A stretch of 64,000 nt of DNA from Lepidonotus clava (Eukaryota; Annelida; Polychaeta; Phyllodocida; Polynoidae), in contig OW387136.1 of NCBI GenBank assembly GCA_936440205.1, positions 31,105,927 to 31,169,926 on the forward strand, given 5' to 3'. The notes under the pieces were generated by a model, which was not told the origin of the DNA, did no database searches, and worked only from the letters and a program-made list of their open reading frames with translations. Every line of letters starts with the position of its first letter. Position 1 is the first letter of the stretch. Below are positions 10,762 to 23,500 of this stretch, one piece after another. The position numbers and the translations under genes were made by a program.

Positions 10762-11611
10762 ACATGGAGGGGGAGTGGCAGGTGCTATCATTACCTGGCA
10801 CGTTGTTATCACTTTAATTGACTTTGTGTCGCTTTTAGACAATAAAATTAATATAATGTATGATATCATGCATATTTCGGCACTGATTATCAATCTGATA
10901 AAACGGTCCGGTGAAACACGGTAAAACCTGCCTGATCAAGAACTGTCCTTTACCGATACTGCTAAGTCAGGCATTCATAGGGGTTACTCTGCAGCCCTAC
11001 CTTCCTACTTATCATCACTTTTTTAGAAGTTAGTTTATTGCATTGGAGTGCTCCTCGATTTGGTTTTATGGTAATGAATACCATTTGTCAGAACACTTTT
11101 AGTCTCGAAGGGTGCACCTCAGTAGTCAACGTGTTGATAGAAGATAATCTCCTCTTGTTTGTCTTAGGTCGATCATTGTTTATGGGGCAATTAATAAGAA
11201 AATTTAGAAATAGAAAAAATGAAAGAAAATTTCTAACCAATATTGACAACAAATAGTCAACCAAAACCAATAATAACATCAATATTCTTGTCTGGAAAGT
11301 ATTTTTGTAATTCTTGTATAAACTTTGACCGGCACTGCCACCCGACCCTAATCCCTGAGTGTTGTGTTAAGTTGACTAGTGGATGGCAGCCGTCTCGAAA
11401 CATACATTATTCCTGTGTATATCAGTAATAATTGCAAAATGATAGATTATAATCAATTTGACAACGATAATCGGTCCTCTATGGGTTGAAACACTATCTG
11501 TACACAGAAAATCATTGTAAAATGAATATGATCATACGAAATCGATGAGTAAGCGAGCAACATTATTTCTCTATGATGCCCCCCGCTGTAAAACTTTAAG
11601 TGTGTTCCTTG

Positions 11612-11636
11612 TTTTTTTTTTTTTTTTTTTTTTTTT
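11612..11636 (-). repeat. 25-base T run, possible poly(A) tail of a minus-strand retroposon
   Basis: A run of 25 T on the plus strand. On the minus strand it is preceded by AATAAAAAACAATTT and a segment of about 200 bases that looks like the 3' end of a retroposed transcript. It could be the tail of the LINE that ends its ORF at 12198, or of a separate insertion. Confidence 0.4.
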
Positions 11637-12197
11637 AAATTGTTTTTTATTTGGGTTTTCAAGGCTCGGCATAGCCGATCTTCCGCCAGGTCCCACTTTC
11701 TGGCATTGTATACAAATTCTGTGGGACTAATATAATTTGTTACAGTAGTCAGTTGGTACAAATATGATACCCAATTCTCCCTATCACGGATAGCTGATTT
11801 ACTGTATTCTAGGCCCCTGCAGGTTAATTTCAACTGATTTTGTAGACAAAAACGCGGGAAAAACTATAGAAAATTAACAAATATTTGCTTTATTTCTATG
11901 CAAAATGAATGAATTTTCAAAGCAGTTTTAAAAATATTAAATATTTATGGGTATGAAATGGAACAATAGTGATCGCTAGTTTTTCATTATTTCAAACCAA
12001 AATAGTTCCATAAGGTTTGAAAATTTCTATACTTAAGCCTTGTAACTAGTCTACATATTTCCCAGAATGCACCTTGATCTAGGCTAGTCTGCAGGTAAAC
12101 TTCAACAATTAAGCTATCCGTGGTTGGGAGAATTAATATGTAATAATGATGATGATATGAAATGAAATGAGAAGATGAATAACATACAGTACAAAGC

Positions 12198-14036
12198 TCA
12201 CGTCATTGCATTACGAGTAAGTTCTTTATCAAACGGATTTTTTATCATATTACATATCCTTTTTTTAAACAGATCAATTTTATCAATTGATGCTATACTT
12301 GCTGGCAGTTTGTTCCAAGCATCACATGCTCTATGTGTAGGATTTTTTGGGAACTTGTAATGCAATGAACGCTCCATTTTTAGTACTTTCCCTGCACGTC
12401 GTCTTGTACCAATGTCTCTTTCATCCAACAAACATAGATGTTTGGTGAGGCCAAAAGCATAAGACATCAGATGGAGATATCTCCTATGATGAAGACGGTA
12501 CAGATTAGCTTTACGATGTAATGATTCACTAGATGATTTATACATATATGGTTTGTTATGTTCATTGTAAGCAATCGAAAGGGCCTTGTTCTGAAGTTTC
12601 TGTAATTGTTCACTAACATATCTCTGACCTTGGTCAATAATAAAGTCAGCATATTCCAGTACTGGCAATATCGTCGACTTATATAACACAACAGCAGATT
12701 GTATAGTCATGAACCTTCGGATTGAGCGAAAGTAATTAATTTTCGTCATTACATTGGCAATAAGTTTTGTTCTATGTCTATAAAAAGACAATTCATGATC
12801 TAATATGATTCCTAAATAATTATAGTCTGTAACAGTCTCAAGAGGGATCCGATTCACAAGTAACTCAGGCCGTGGGTTAGGGATAAATTTAGATTTTTCA
12901 ATGATAGCAGTCCCCATCCACTGTGATTTTTTTGTATTTAGGGTTAGCAAGTTACTATCACACCAGTCGACCACTCGATCCAGCATTTCCTGTAGTACAT
13001 CCAGTTCAGTATGATACATTACAGTATCATCCGCGTATAAAACTAGATTTATATTAGTCAGCTCACTTAATTCATTAATGTATATTGAGAATAGTGTAGG
13101 ACCCATTATGCTGCCCTGAGGGACACCATAATTAACAGGCAAATATGATGATGAGACATCATTTAGTTTAACACGTTGTTGACGATTTGACAAGTAACTA
13201 TCAAACCAAGTTATCGTATTCAAATGTAAGCCAATTTTCTCCAACTTTTTTAACAATATTTTATGGGAAACCGTGTCGAAAGCTTTTTTTAGGTCCAAAA
13301 ATACTAAGTAAGTATCTTTTAATCGATTTATATTTAAATATATTTGGTGTAGAAGCGTGCAGATAGCACTAATAGTTGATCTTCCCTTCCTAAAGCCATG
13401 TTGTGAATTAGACAACTTTTGCTTGTCCTCAAGATAGTTCTTAAGTCGGTTACATGTCACTAATTCAACTATTTTCCCTGGTAGGGGTAGTAGGGATATG
13501 GGTCTCAGATCAGCAGCCGATTTTGGATTAGCTACTTTTGAAAGAGGAATCACCGTGCTAGCCTTCCATGAGGTGGGGAAAAACATGCAAGAATATGATA
13601 AGTTGTATAACCTCAATATTCTGGACAATTGTGCATGAAATGCATCTATAATAACCATGGATTTCATATCATCTATAGCTGAAGATTTAGTCTTATCCAT
13701 ATTCTTGATGGCATCTTTTATTTGGGATGCAGTGATTCGATTTTTTAATAGATCTTCACCAGAGATAGTATCCGACCCAACAAAAGTCTCATCCACTACC
13801 TTTCTTAACTTAATGTCTGATGCCAGTACCTCACCTATCCCTGCAAAATAAGAATTAATATGTACGGGTAAGTCTTCATCCAGGACAGTATCACCATCAG
13901 CAGTATGGATTTTAAAATTGCTACTGTTAGATTTATTTTTGTTTATTTCCTTCCAAAATCTTTTAGGATTTTTCTGATTTTTTGAAAGAGAATCTCGGAT
14001 TGTGACTGATTTTTTCTCTTTAATTTTTGTTATCAT
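12198..14036 (-). mobile_element. LINE (non-LTR retrotransposon), open reverse transcriptase ORF
   Basis: An uninterrupted 612-codon frame from ATG 14036. It shows the non-LTR reverse transcriptase blocks: GFRKGRSTISAI, VFLDLKKAFDTVSHKIL, YGVPQGSIMGP, the catalytic LYADDTVMY, and a C-terminal region with LPVLEYAD and RRAGKVLKM. Lengths and motifs fit the CR1/L2/Jockey group; the clade is not certain. No AP-endonuclease domain is seen upstream: an in-frame TGA lies just before the frame, so the element is 5'-truncated or the endonuclease part is lost. On the minus strand a short ATG/ATC-rich simple sequence follows the stop, and a poly(A)-like run lies at 11612-11636, so the 3' end is either about 12120 or about 11612. 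Confidence 0.85.
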
Positions 14037-14099
14037 ACTTTCAAAGGGTATAGGATATTGTATAGGAGATCACTGAAAATGACAAAAGAAGCAGACGTA

Positions 14100-15215
14100 A
14101 ACGGCTATTTCACAACCTAGTGGTCATAATAAATCATCAGTTCATTAAAAAAATGTACACTCTCGTTCGTATTGTAATCGTTACAGTTGCTTTTCCATTA
14201 TTCTAGTGATTAGTTAGTGGTATATTTTAGCAAGTAGTATTATAGTAGCAAGCATCATAATTATAAGTGTAGAGTAATGCGATGTAGAATTCTGGTAGTT
14301 GTGATTATGTGCTCCTTGCTGTTGTATGATAAGATGAATTTAATAAATTGTATCATTTATTCTTGGTTATAAACCAGAAAAAGAACAACCAAGGAAGAAC
14401 TTCATGTTAAAAACTTGGTTTTCTGATCAAGTCCTTTCTCTTGACTTAGGAAAAGTCGCGAATGTCTTTAAACTTCACTTAATAATCATGTAATTGAGAT
14501 AAAAACGAGCCACACAGATCACATGATATTGTCGGTCGATTATGTCTCATAAGTTCGTCAATGCAGTACCAAGTTGTAAGATTCATAGGAGAACGTGAGA
14601 TAGATAAACCAGGATTAATGTCGAACTTGCCCTCCCGCTTCAAATGACATTGATCAGTGCTGGAAGCTAATCAATTGTCACTGACGATGGTAGTTAGAAC
14701 ACCTAGTACCACATCTAGTTCACCAGCCTGTAATTTGCTTGAAAATTATTCAATTTTGATGTGCTTGGTATCATTTGAAAGCTTTAAACATATTCTTTAA
14801 TGTTTAATTCCCGCATGGAGCATCCTTTCTGTATGGTGAGACACATTATTTGTGTATGAGTTGACGGTAGAAATGATTATCTATGCAAAACATCAATATG
14901 CACAATTCAATATGATTAATCTTCCTAAATCATTACATATTACTTGGAATACACAAACTATTCCCTGATACCTCATATACATGAATATGATACCTCAGAT
15001 ACAAAATGGTGCCACAAATACATGAATATTACCACAAATATATAAATGTACCAGCGCTACTTAGGTAGATATTTATATGTTCTAATTTTGATATATTCTA
15101 GAGTGACACAAACGTTTTGGTGATTATTTTGTTCAGTCTTGCATGAGTAGTCATGTGATCTAGTATGTACCTATCGAAGGCAATTTATGTTTGGCTTAAT
15201 AAACTCAGTCTCTGG
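14100..15215. other. Gene-free stretch
   Basis: AT-rich sequence. A patch at 14940-15060 repeats forms of TACATGAATAT and ACCACAAATA at low complexity. No coding signal found. Confidence 0.4.
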
Positions 15216-15219
15216 TAGG

Positions 15220-15555
15220 TGTGTGGTGTTGTGAAACATTTGACAGGTTCATTGGTGGTTTAACGTTCAAATTGCTAACCGACCACAACCCTCTAGATCC
15301 ATAAATAGATAGATGTAATTTAGACAAACTCCTGGTTTGAATTTAGCAACTGCTAACTTGTCTAATGCGGTACAATCCAGAGACTGCATATTTTATTCCA
15401 GATTCTGGAGGATGACTTGGCATCCCATATTGCTGCTGCTGAGCAGATATGGCTGTTAACCAGCCAAAGATAATCCATAACGAGAGAGGCAGCCCAACAA
15501 GATTATCTTAGTGTTATGTCCATGTATACAAAACATGGATGGGCCTGCAGACCTG
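15220..15555 (+). mobile_element. Decayed Ty3/gypsy pol remnant (RNase H region)
   Basis: The plus strand still shows gypsy RNase H signatures, including FDRFIGGLTF, LLTDHNPLDP and LMRYN, in the expected order. It is a short, clearly broken fossil with several interruptions, far older in look than the element at 30.4-35.8 kb. A TA-flanked MITE sits directly behind it. Confidence 0.6.
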
Positions 15556-15565
15556 AGTTCCAATA

Positions 15566-15722
15566 CACCTTTCCCATGAACCTGTGCAGTCCCCTAACTT
15601 GCCTTCCTTTGGGGCTTTTGGTAACTTGGACACCTTACTTCATATAGGTTAACTATAGTGAAAGCCCTAAAAATATTTTCAAATTTAATTCACCAGGGGG
15701 CACCACTTTAATGAGAAAGGTG
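15566..15722. mobile_element. TA-flanked MITE, CACCTTTCC terminus, copy 2
   Basis: 157 bp, CACCTTTCCCATGAACCTG at one end and GAAAGGTG at the other, flanked by TA at 15564-15565 and 15723-15724. It aligns end to end with the copy at 4147-4305, sharing the TTTGGGGCTTTTGGTA core and the CACCAGGGGGC block. Confidence 0.7.
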
Positions 15723-15724
15723 TA

Positions 15725-16597
15725 TAGCCCAATCATTTTATCATACGAGAGGTCACCTAAGTAACCATGATAGTGAACTATAGGCTTTTATTTTACTGTT
15801 ATCAGTTAGTTTTCCAATTATAAGTTTTCCATCTTTATAATTCCTGTATGCTAGCCATATCTCAGTCTTCCTTCTCATCTCGACTGTAAGTCATCCTAGA
15901 ATTACAGTTCGTAATTCATGGATGACAAAGAACACCTGCATGAAAGGATAGTATTTATTAAACCAAATGCATGTAGTACGTGTCACTGAGCTCCCTTTGA
16001 CTTTGTCAGAACAGAGAGATGGTCCGCTCAACTCTCAACAACTAACACTCCTAAGCACTACCTCCCGCCTGGCTCCGCTCACTCGCCCAGATAGTAACCT
16101 GAGTTCGCTGAGCCTAACACTACTTGGATTTGCCTGGTCCGCTAACATTATTCACCCTGAGGATCACCGATCGGTACACTGCATGTCTAATTACTCTTAC
16201 CTATGCCATCATTTCTTCACTCTTCGCTCAGATATTCAGACAGTCGATCTTAGCCTGATTCTTGCTTTGCGGCTAAAGATAATGCGTAGTGGACTGACAC
16301 CCATGTCAGTACAATAGGTTACTAACCTATAATGACCTACGATCATACTGTGTAATATGAGAACTGATATCCATTGCAGCCTCTATAATGGACACCATGC
16401 AGGGCCTTATGAAATGAAACAATCGGGGAGGCCATTCTGTATGGTGGCTGAATATAGGTGAAGACATAGCAGGGGTTGTTCAAGGCCACAGCACAGAAAG
16501 AGTGATTTGTTCCAACTCTACTGCCACATAGACTTGGCCAATGTTAGGGTAGATCTACTTGATTACCAAAACCAGCAGTATATGGTACTTGTATATT
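15725..16597. other. Gene-free stretch
   Basis: A 116-codon plus-strand frame at 15967-16317 has no recognisable domain, signal peptide or splice context, and I do not support it as a gene. Confidence 0.4.
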
Positions 16598-16963
16598 CCC
16601 CAGCCAGCTTACGACGAAACAAATTTTCTGCAACAATACTTTATTTTAGTCAGTTTGTTACTTACTTATATGGCATGTAACAATTAAACTATTGATTGTG
16701 AGGTTGAAACCTCACAAAATCAGAATGTTGTTATAACATATTTTTTATGAGGCTAGGATGAAACCAAAGCAAAACATTATGAATATTCTGTTTTGGTTGA
16801 AGAACATAACCAGTACATTGTAAAAAACATCACAGTACAACGTCACAGCAGTACATTGCAGCAATGTAATTGGGAGTCATCAAAAGAATGTAACAATCAC
16901 CAAATACAGAACCAACCAGAATGTTGCTGTAACATTATAACAACGTTACATCCTTGGCTGGGG
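16598..16963. mobile_element. MITE with CCCAGCC termini, copy 1
   Basis: About 366 bp with inverted ends CCCCAGCC and GGCTGGGG. Its interior is the reverse complement of 21040-21400, sharing the GAGGTTGAAACCTCAC block, ATGACTCCCAATTACGT-type block and GCAGCAATGT block. Non-coding, so a non-autonomous DNA transposon. Confidence 0.65.
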
Positions 16964-18539
16964 CTACTCGAAATACACTTAGCTTGTGCCTTTCTTTATT
17001 TATTTAAGCCATCGATTATTAGTAATTCAATAAGAGATATTTCTGTTACTCATGTTCCTTATGTTACTCAATAAATACAATCTTCCTTGTGTTACTCGTG
17101 TTCCATATCCCAGCACCCCTCTAAGTTCCCAATTCCCTAGGAGACTTATTATATAAATAAAATTATTTCGATTACTCATAATGCAGTTCCAAAGAAAACC
17201 AAAGCAGGAACTGTCGTGGTTGATTCAGCGCCAATTGCAAATTATAACTATACTCTAGATACAGTCCATCCTGGCATCTGATTGGTTAGCCAACTCTTGC
17301 CATATCACATGGCCAATATGACTGTTGAAGAGGTGCCGTTGTGGAGGAAGTTAGCAGGAAAAGCATTGACCTTTTAAGCAGACTTCTCTCTTAAATGAGT
17401 AGGGCACATAATCTACAATGGGTCATTGTGATATTAGATATGTCTGTTTCTTAGTTTGACATTAACGTGATTTCTTTTATGAAATTATCATTGAACAAGG
17501 ACTTGCATTGTTTGAGACTAAGAACTTTGAAGCTGATGCCTTTAACGTTCGTTTTTTATCTAATCTAATTTGTGTTTTAAGTGCTCTTTCCACAAGTGCT
17601 GCACTGACAGTAGATCGGAACAACAGTTTGTGAGGCTAGGAACGATACTTTGCCTGTATAATGCTGCATGTGAAAGGCGAAAAATACGAGGACATCGACT
17701 ATAAAGTGTCCAAAAAACATACTGCTGATTTCTACCATGTATAAGTAAAAGAAAGTTCCCATTAATTAACATTTAGAATTTAGTTTGATATTTAGAAAAA
17801 TGAAATACTACTTGGAAATTGGCAACCGTTATTCAAATAGTAGATTCCTCAGATCAACACTCTATAGATGTTGCCTATCCTCAACCAGCTAACGACTACA
17901 ATGGGCTGCATAGAGCTAACAGATATACGTATTTATGAACACTCCCAATCATGTTCATCACAACTTGACCCACCATCGATCAGAGTCCAAAGCAGATAGT
18001 GGTCGGATTTAACACCGCAGGCCCATCACCTACACCTTTCCCGGCTCTAATCAATACACTGGACCAGAGTATCTACATATTATATTCTAGGACCCATTTA
18101 TCCGATATGATTTTCCTTTTCGTGACGATCCATTGTAGCACCCTTTCGGGAGGACCTATCGAATGGACTACATGCAATGTATGAGAAGTTGTCAGCAGTT
18201 TGAAAAAACGTTGTCAGAATGGTAGATTTTCATCCTGGGCCTGCTTTTTGTTTACTTTGTGGCAAGTCACAATCTACAACCATTACTGCAGCGGCTGGCT
18301 GGGGGAGATAACGCACAACCATGGACGTACCTTTAATGCAGTGAATTGTCTGCCGTATCATTTACTCAATTGTAAATATCTTCATCTGAGTTACCACAAC
18401 TTCATAGTAGCTACAGGCCTAGTATAGCAAAAGACATACTAACTATAGCATCGAGAATTCTGAGGATTTACCTGGAGGTTTCATGCGGTAGTTATGAAGT
18501 AAACTTATGTAACTTATTATACTGAACTTTGTCGACATC
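16964..18539. other. Upstream flank of the SLC5 gene
   Basis: No exon, repeat or RNA gene could be supported. The SLC5 promoter should lie in its last part, but no convincing core promoter element was seen. Confidence 0.4.
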
Positions 18540-20469
18540 ATGGCAGTTTCAAAAGGATTTCACCCTGTGGACTTAGTACTCTTCGCCCTCACCCTTCTGG
18601 TCTCTCTGGTCGTCGGGCTCTATCATGGATGCCAGCGCGGGAAACAGCAGACGACAAACGACTTTCTTTTGGGAGGCGGCAAACTGAAGGCTGTTCCCGT
18701 GGCCATCTCCATGTTCATGTCATACGTGTCGGCAGTCCTGGTATTAGGTAACACGGCAGAGATGTACACTGCCGGAATACAATATTGGTTGGCTTCAATT
18801 GGCAGCTCACTGGCCTTTGCATTTGCTGCCGTTGTGTTCGTACCCCTTTTCTTCCCTCTGAGATTTACCAGCGGAAATGAGGTATGTAAATGGATGGTTT
18901 CGTCAATAAGGATTGATTTAGATTTATCTAGGAGATAATATTTTTCTAGACTATTTGTTTAGTTTCCGATTGTAATTCAATGATATATTCTATTTAATAG
19001 CCCTCCCCAAAGTAGTTTCATCAAGGAGCACAGATATCTATAGATAGAATGAAAAGGGGCAGGAAATTAAAGAGGAACTAAGATAAACAATATTTTAGCT
19101 AACCTTTATTTTGCGTCTTTTTACAGTACTATGAAGCACGCTTTAACTCGAAATTGGTGAGAGTTTGGGCTGCAATAATGTTTATTATTTCATCTGTAAG
19201 TATACCAGCATTGCCTCTATTATGATCTTTATTTTTTTAGGATTATACTTCCATTGCTAAGTTCTATACGATTTGAAGATGAATAAAAAATGGGGTTCAT
19301 AGTATACTTCTACACTTATTATTTTAGAGAAATATTAACAAGATCATCACAACTAAGCTTGGTAGTTCTAAACAAGAATGTCAAGATTGCCATTCGAATA
19401 AGAAATAATTATATTATATTTTAAATATCTCATGCACGATAGGCCTACATCTCATGTACCGAACTTATCGTAGGAGACCGGCATTACTTAATTACATGGA
19501 TAACAACAGATTTTACACTTCAGATTATTTACATGGGACTGACAATGTTTACACCTGCCACGGCACTATTTGCAGGTAATTTTAATAAACTTAATTTTTT
19601 GAGAACTGAAAAAATATTATATTCTACATCCGGATTCCAGTCCGTATACATTCACCGTTGTCCTACTAAACTCTCTGAAACTGTTGAATAAATATACCTG
19701 TTATTACCTCAGAGGGCAATAATGCCTATCTATGGATGTTCATGACATTCTTTGTGGTATCAGTAGCAATATTCAATTCGAGTCCAGACCACGGGTGCGC
19801 TCAGCAAAATTGTTATTGCCCTATTTTGCACACACCTATGTCCCTGGCTAAAGCCCTCAACGGCATCTGCAAACCAAGACAATAACAATTATTCCCTTGG
19901 TTTGTACTTTATGTATTTCCGTCAGTTACCTTTCAGTAAAACATAGCGGGATAGTTATGCTTATGGACAGGTTTCTAATGCTACATGTATTTCCTATAGG
20001 TAAATTAATTTTTGAGTTAATACAATGCAAATTCAGAAATAATTACTAATCAATGCTTCACCTTTACTTTCTGTTATTCCAGCAACTCGCTTTCCTATTT
20101 GGGGCTCTATCATTGCAACTGGTGCAGTAGCAACAATTTATACTACCCTGGTAAGAACTTAATTTAAAAAAACTATTGTTATGATGGAACACATCGCCAA
20201 ATGTTAGCTCATTTCAAAAAAAAGATATGTATAGACAAGTGGTATTTCAAGGGTAAATGTTTTGACTAAGTCATGTATATTTGTTGTTTTATTGCCAAAG
20301 AAAAGAAGTAGTTGCTGAGATGAAACATAAAACGTATTATTCAGTCTATTGCCTTCTCTTTTCCCGTGCCAAACAAGATGCATTAAACAGCTCAGAATGG
20401 ATCCCTTTCCCTACTGCTTTGACCAGCTCAGTTGATCGAAATGTAATTGAATGCCACATACATATATAT

Positions 20470-20517
<48 letters not shown>

Positions 20518-23500
20518 CTTTATGGGTCATAATTCTGAAATACAAGTGGGCTGACTTTAAATGTAATCACTATTTTGATTATTGTTATAGGGAGGTATGA
20601 AGGCGGTGGTGTGGACGGACACAGTTCAGGGAGGCATCATGGTGGCTGGTATCATTGCAGTCCTTATAGCAGTGAGTATTAAAACCTAACATCATAATGA
20701 TGACCTTATGTGACATGCATTGATAGTATTCTAATAGTTATAGATATGCACAATGAGAGCTCTTGAAAGCGCGTCACAATAAATTTCCAGTTAGGAATCA
20801 AGCGTGCATCTTGCATGCATATCATTTGTTTAACACGTGGAGTTGTTGAGATTGCAAATCTAAATGGGTTTATATAGGAATCTCACAAAACATATGGGTC
20901 TTGAGAACGACACTGGTTTACCATTAATTTTGATTAAAGAGAAGGTTCTGTTAATTTAGTTTATTACAATCATGGCAAAGTAAATGTGTACTTTCTTAGT
21001 TTGCCTGCTCGTGTTTGGTTGATTTTAACACTGTCCTTACCCAGCCAAGGATGCGACGTTATTATAACATTGCAGCAATGTTCTGGTTGGTTCTGTATTG
21101 GATCTTGTTATATTCTTTTGATGACTCCCAATTACGTCACTGCAACCTTCTGCGGTAACTTTGCATTGTGAGATTATTACAGCATTCTGGTTACATTCTT
21201 CAACACAAAGGTTCTTATAACATTCTGTTATGGTTTCATCCTAACCTCACCAAAAAATAACATCATAATTACGTCCTGACTTGGTGAGGTTTCAACCTCA
21301 CCATCAATGATGTAATTGTTAGGTGCCATCTTAGTAAGTAACAAACTGACTAAAAAACTATGGTTGCAAAACGTTTCTGTTGAGTCGCAGGTTGGCTGGG
21401 TAGTTACTTCATCAGACCCTTATCTTATAGGGATCTATTGCTGTTGGAGGTATATCCAGAGTGTGGCAGATAAGTGCAGAGGGGGGTCGTCTGGTGCTCT
21501 TCAAGTAAGTTTGCCAGTTCTATATTAAAGTAAATACTAAACTTTTATTAAGATTGTAATGGTATTGAAGCCACAGGCACTTGTTTGGTTAAAATCATCA
21601 ATGTTCTCGTCATAATTATAAGCATTATTAAATGATTCAGAAAAAGTAGGCGGCTCAGCCAAATCTGCTAACATTGCTGCCAAATACAAGCTAATGTCTT
21701 TTCAAATTTCTAAATTCTCTATATATATTCTAGAATGAGGTATCGTTATTTATAGCCGTCAAAGTTTTATCCTTTCTGGCATTCATGCACATGTGCCATT
21801 CAAGACATGAAAATATCTATTCGGTTATCAATATGTTAATTATAATAGTCTCTGTGTGAAAAAATCAACGATGATAAAATAGCTTTCATCATCTGTTGTC
21901 CATTATCATTAACTCAGAGAATTTTTTTTACAAGGATTAAACAGGTTTTTGCTTTTGCGTGACAGACACATGATTTCTTTTCAGCTTTAATCCTGATCCG
22001 ACCATCAGGCTAAGTTTCTGGTCGGTCATCTTTGGTCGGTTCTTCATCTCATTAAACTACGTGGCCGGTCAGACTGCCATCCTACGCTACAGCACCCTCA
22101 GATCTCTCCAGGATGCACGCCTGTAAGAACTCCTTAAATCCCCTTAATCCCAAATCTCTCTGGGATGCACATCTGCTATAGATCCAGTCATCAAATAGAG
22201 AGGACACCGGGTTATGAGGTTCACTTCAAGTTTATGCCTTAATAGACTAAAGATATATCCATATGTTACATGTATTATGGACTGAAAACATCCTCAGAGG
22301 ATGACTGATGGGTTTAGACATTTTTAAACAATTAGTATATATGTTAGGGGCAAAAGAATAGGGGCTTCCATCCAAATATGGCTGTTTTACCTACCCCAAA
22401 GCTCCAAATCTATTCATATAAATCCACAATTTCATTTTCTAGGTTAGACCAGTTTATTTCAATGGGTAATTATCATTTACTTTCTCAAAGAAAATAAATA
22501 AATAAATAACTAAACTCAATTCATATCCATCTACTTAACTTTGTTTGTTCTTTAAACAAAATTAATAAAGGCATTGGAATATGAATTTTAACCACATGTG
22601 AGTGATAGATATGGCACCCACACTTCCTGTATGACAATATGGGCCTAGTGCTGAATTGGATCATCTAGACTGAGTTATTTTCAATGCTTGAAAGCCTTCC
22701 AGAATATTATCTTTTTATTATCATTCAGAAGTTAAATAGTAAACAAACTGTCTTTAATAGCTGGAATTAATGTTATTTATGAAAAACAGGCAGTAAAACA
22801 CAAAACATTCCACTTGAGAACTACTTATAATGTTATTAACTGATAAGAAAATGTATGCAAATGAGCAAAAGTGCCAAAATTATGGAATTTCACCTCAGCC
22901 TTCCAATGGAGCTTATACTCTACTCATATTCAGGATGTAGTCATATTATACATTGTCAGATTGCAAATTCAATTCTCTGAAAGGAATTCTGACAGAATTC
23001 TCAAAAGAAAATATTTTTGTGCATTCTATTAAGAATGTTCTGGTTGTAAGTCAGTAAAAATGACAAATTTCAGCAGATTTTCAGGGCTAAGTTGTTTGGA
23101 ATGTTCTCTTGGAATGTAAAATCCATGTATTCTCAAACTACAGATTTCTAGCTACAAAATGATACAACGATATTTCAAATTGATTAGATAGTTTAAAAGT
23201 TATCAGTACTTTTGTAAATCAAGTGAAGGCAACTTAAAGTTTAGCCTCGCTATTTAGTGACAGGATCTATAGAACTCCTCAATCATTCTTTATCCCAAAT
23301 CTTTCTTGGGTTTGTGCCTGTAAGAACTCCTTAATCCTCCCTTACCCTACTCTTACGTTTTACATAACATTTAAAAAATAAACAACCTTAATAGGAGGAC
23401 AATTGCAGTAATTGAAAAAAAAAACATACTTAAGTTGGTAGAAACTGTGGTTTAGTTGTTACGTTAATGAAAGAATCATTAATATTTAGCAATGTTCTGA

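Noticed and set aside
11453-11833. Minus-strand frame with a lysine run
   Set aside because: The lysines come from the T run read as poly(A); it is better explained as a retroposon 3' end.
15967-16317. 116-codon plus-strand frame
   Set aside because: No recognisable domain, splice signals or conserved motif.
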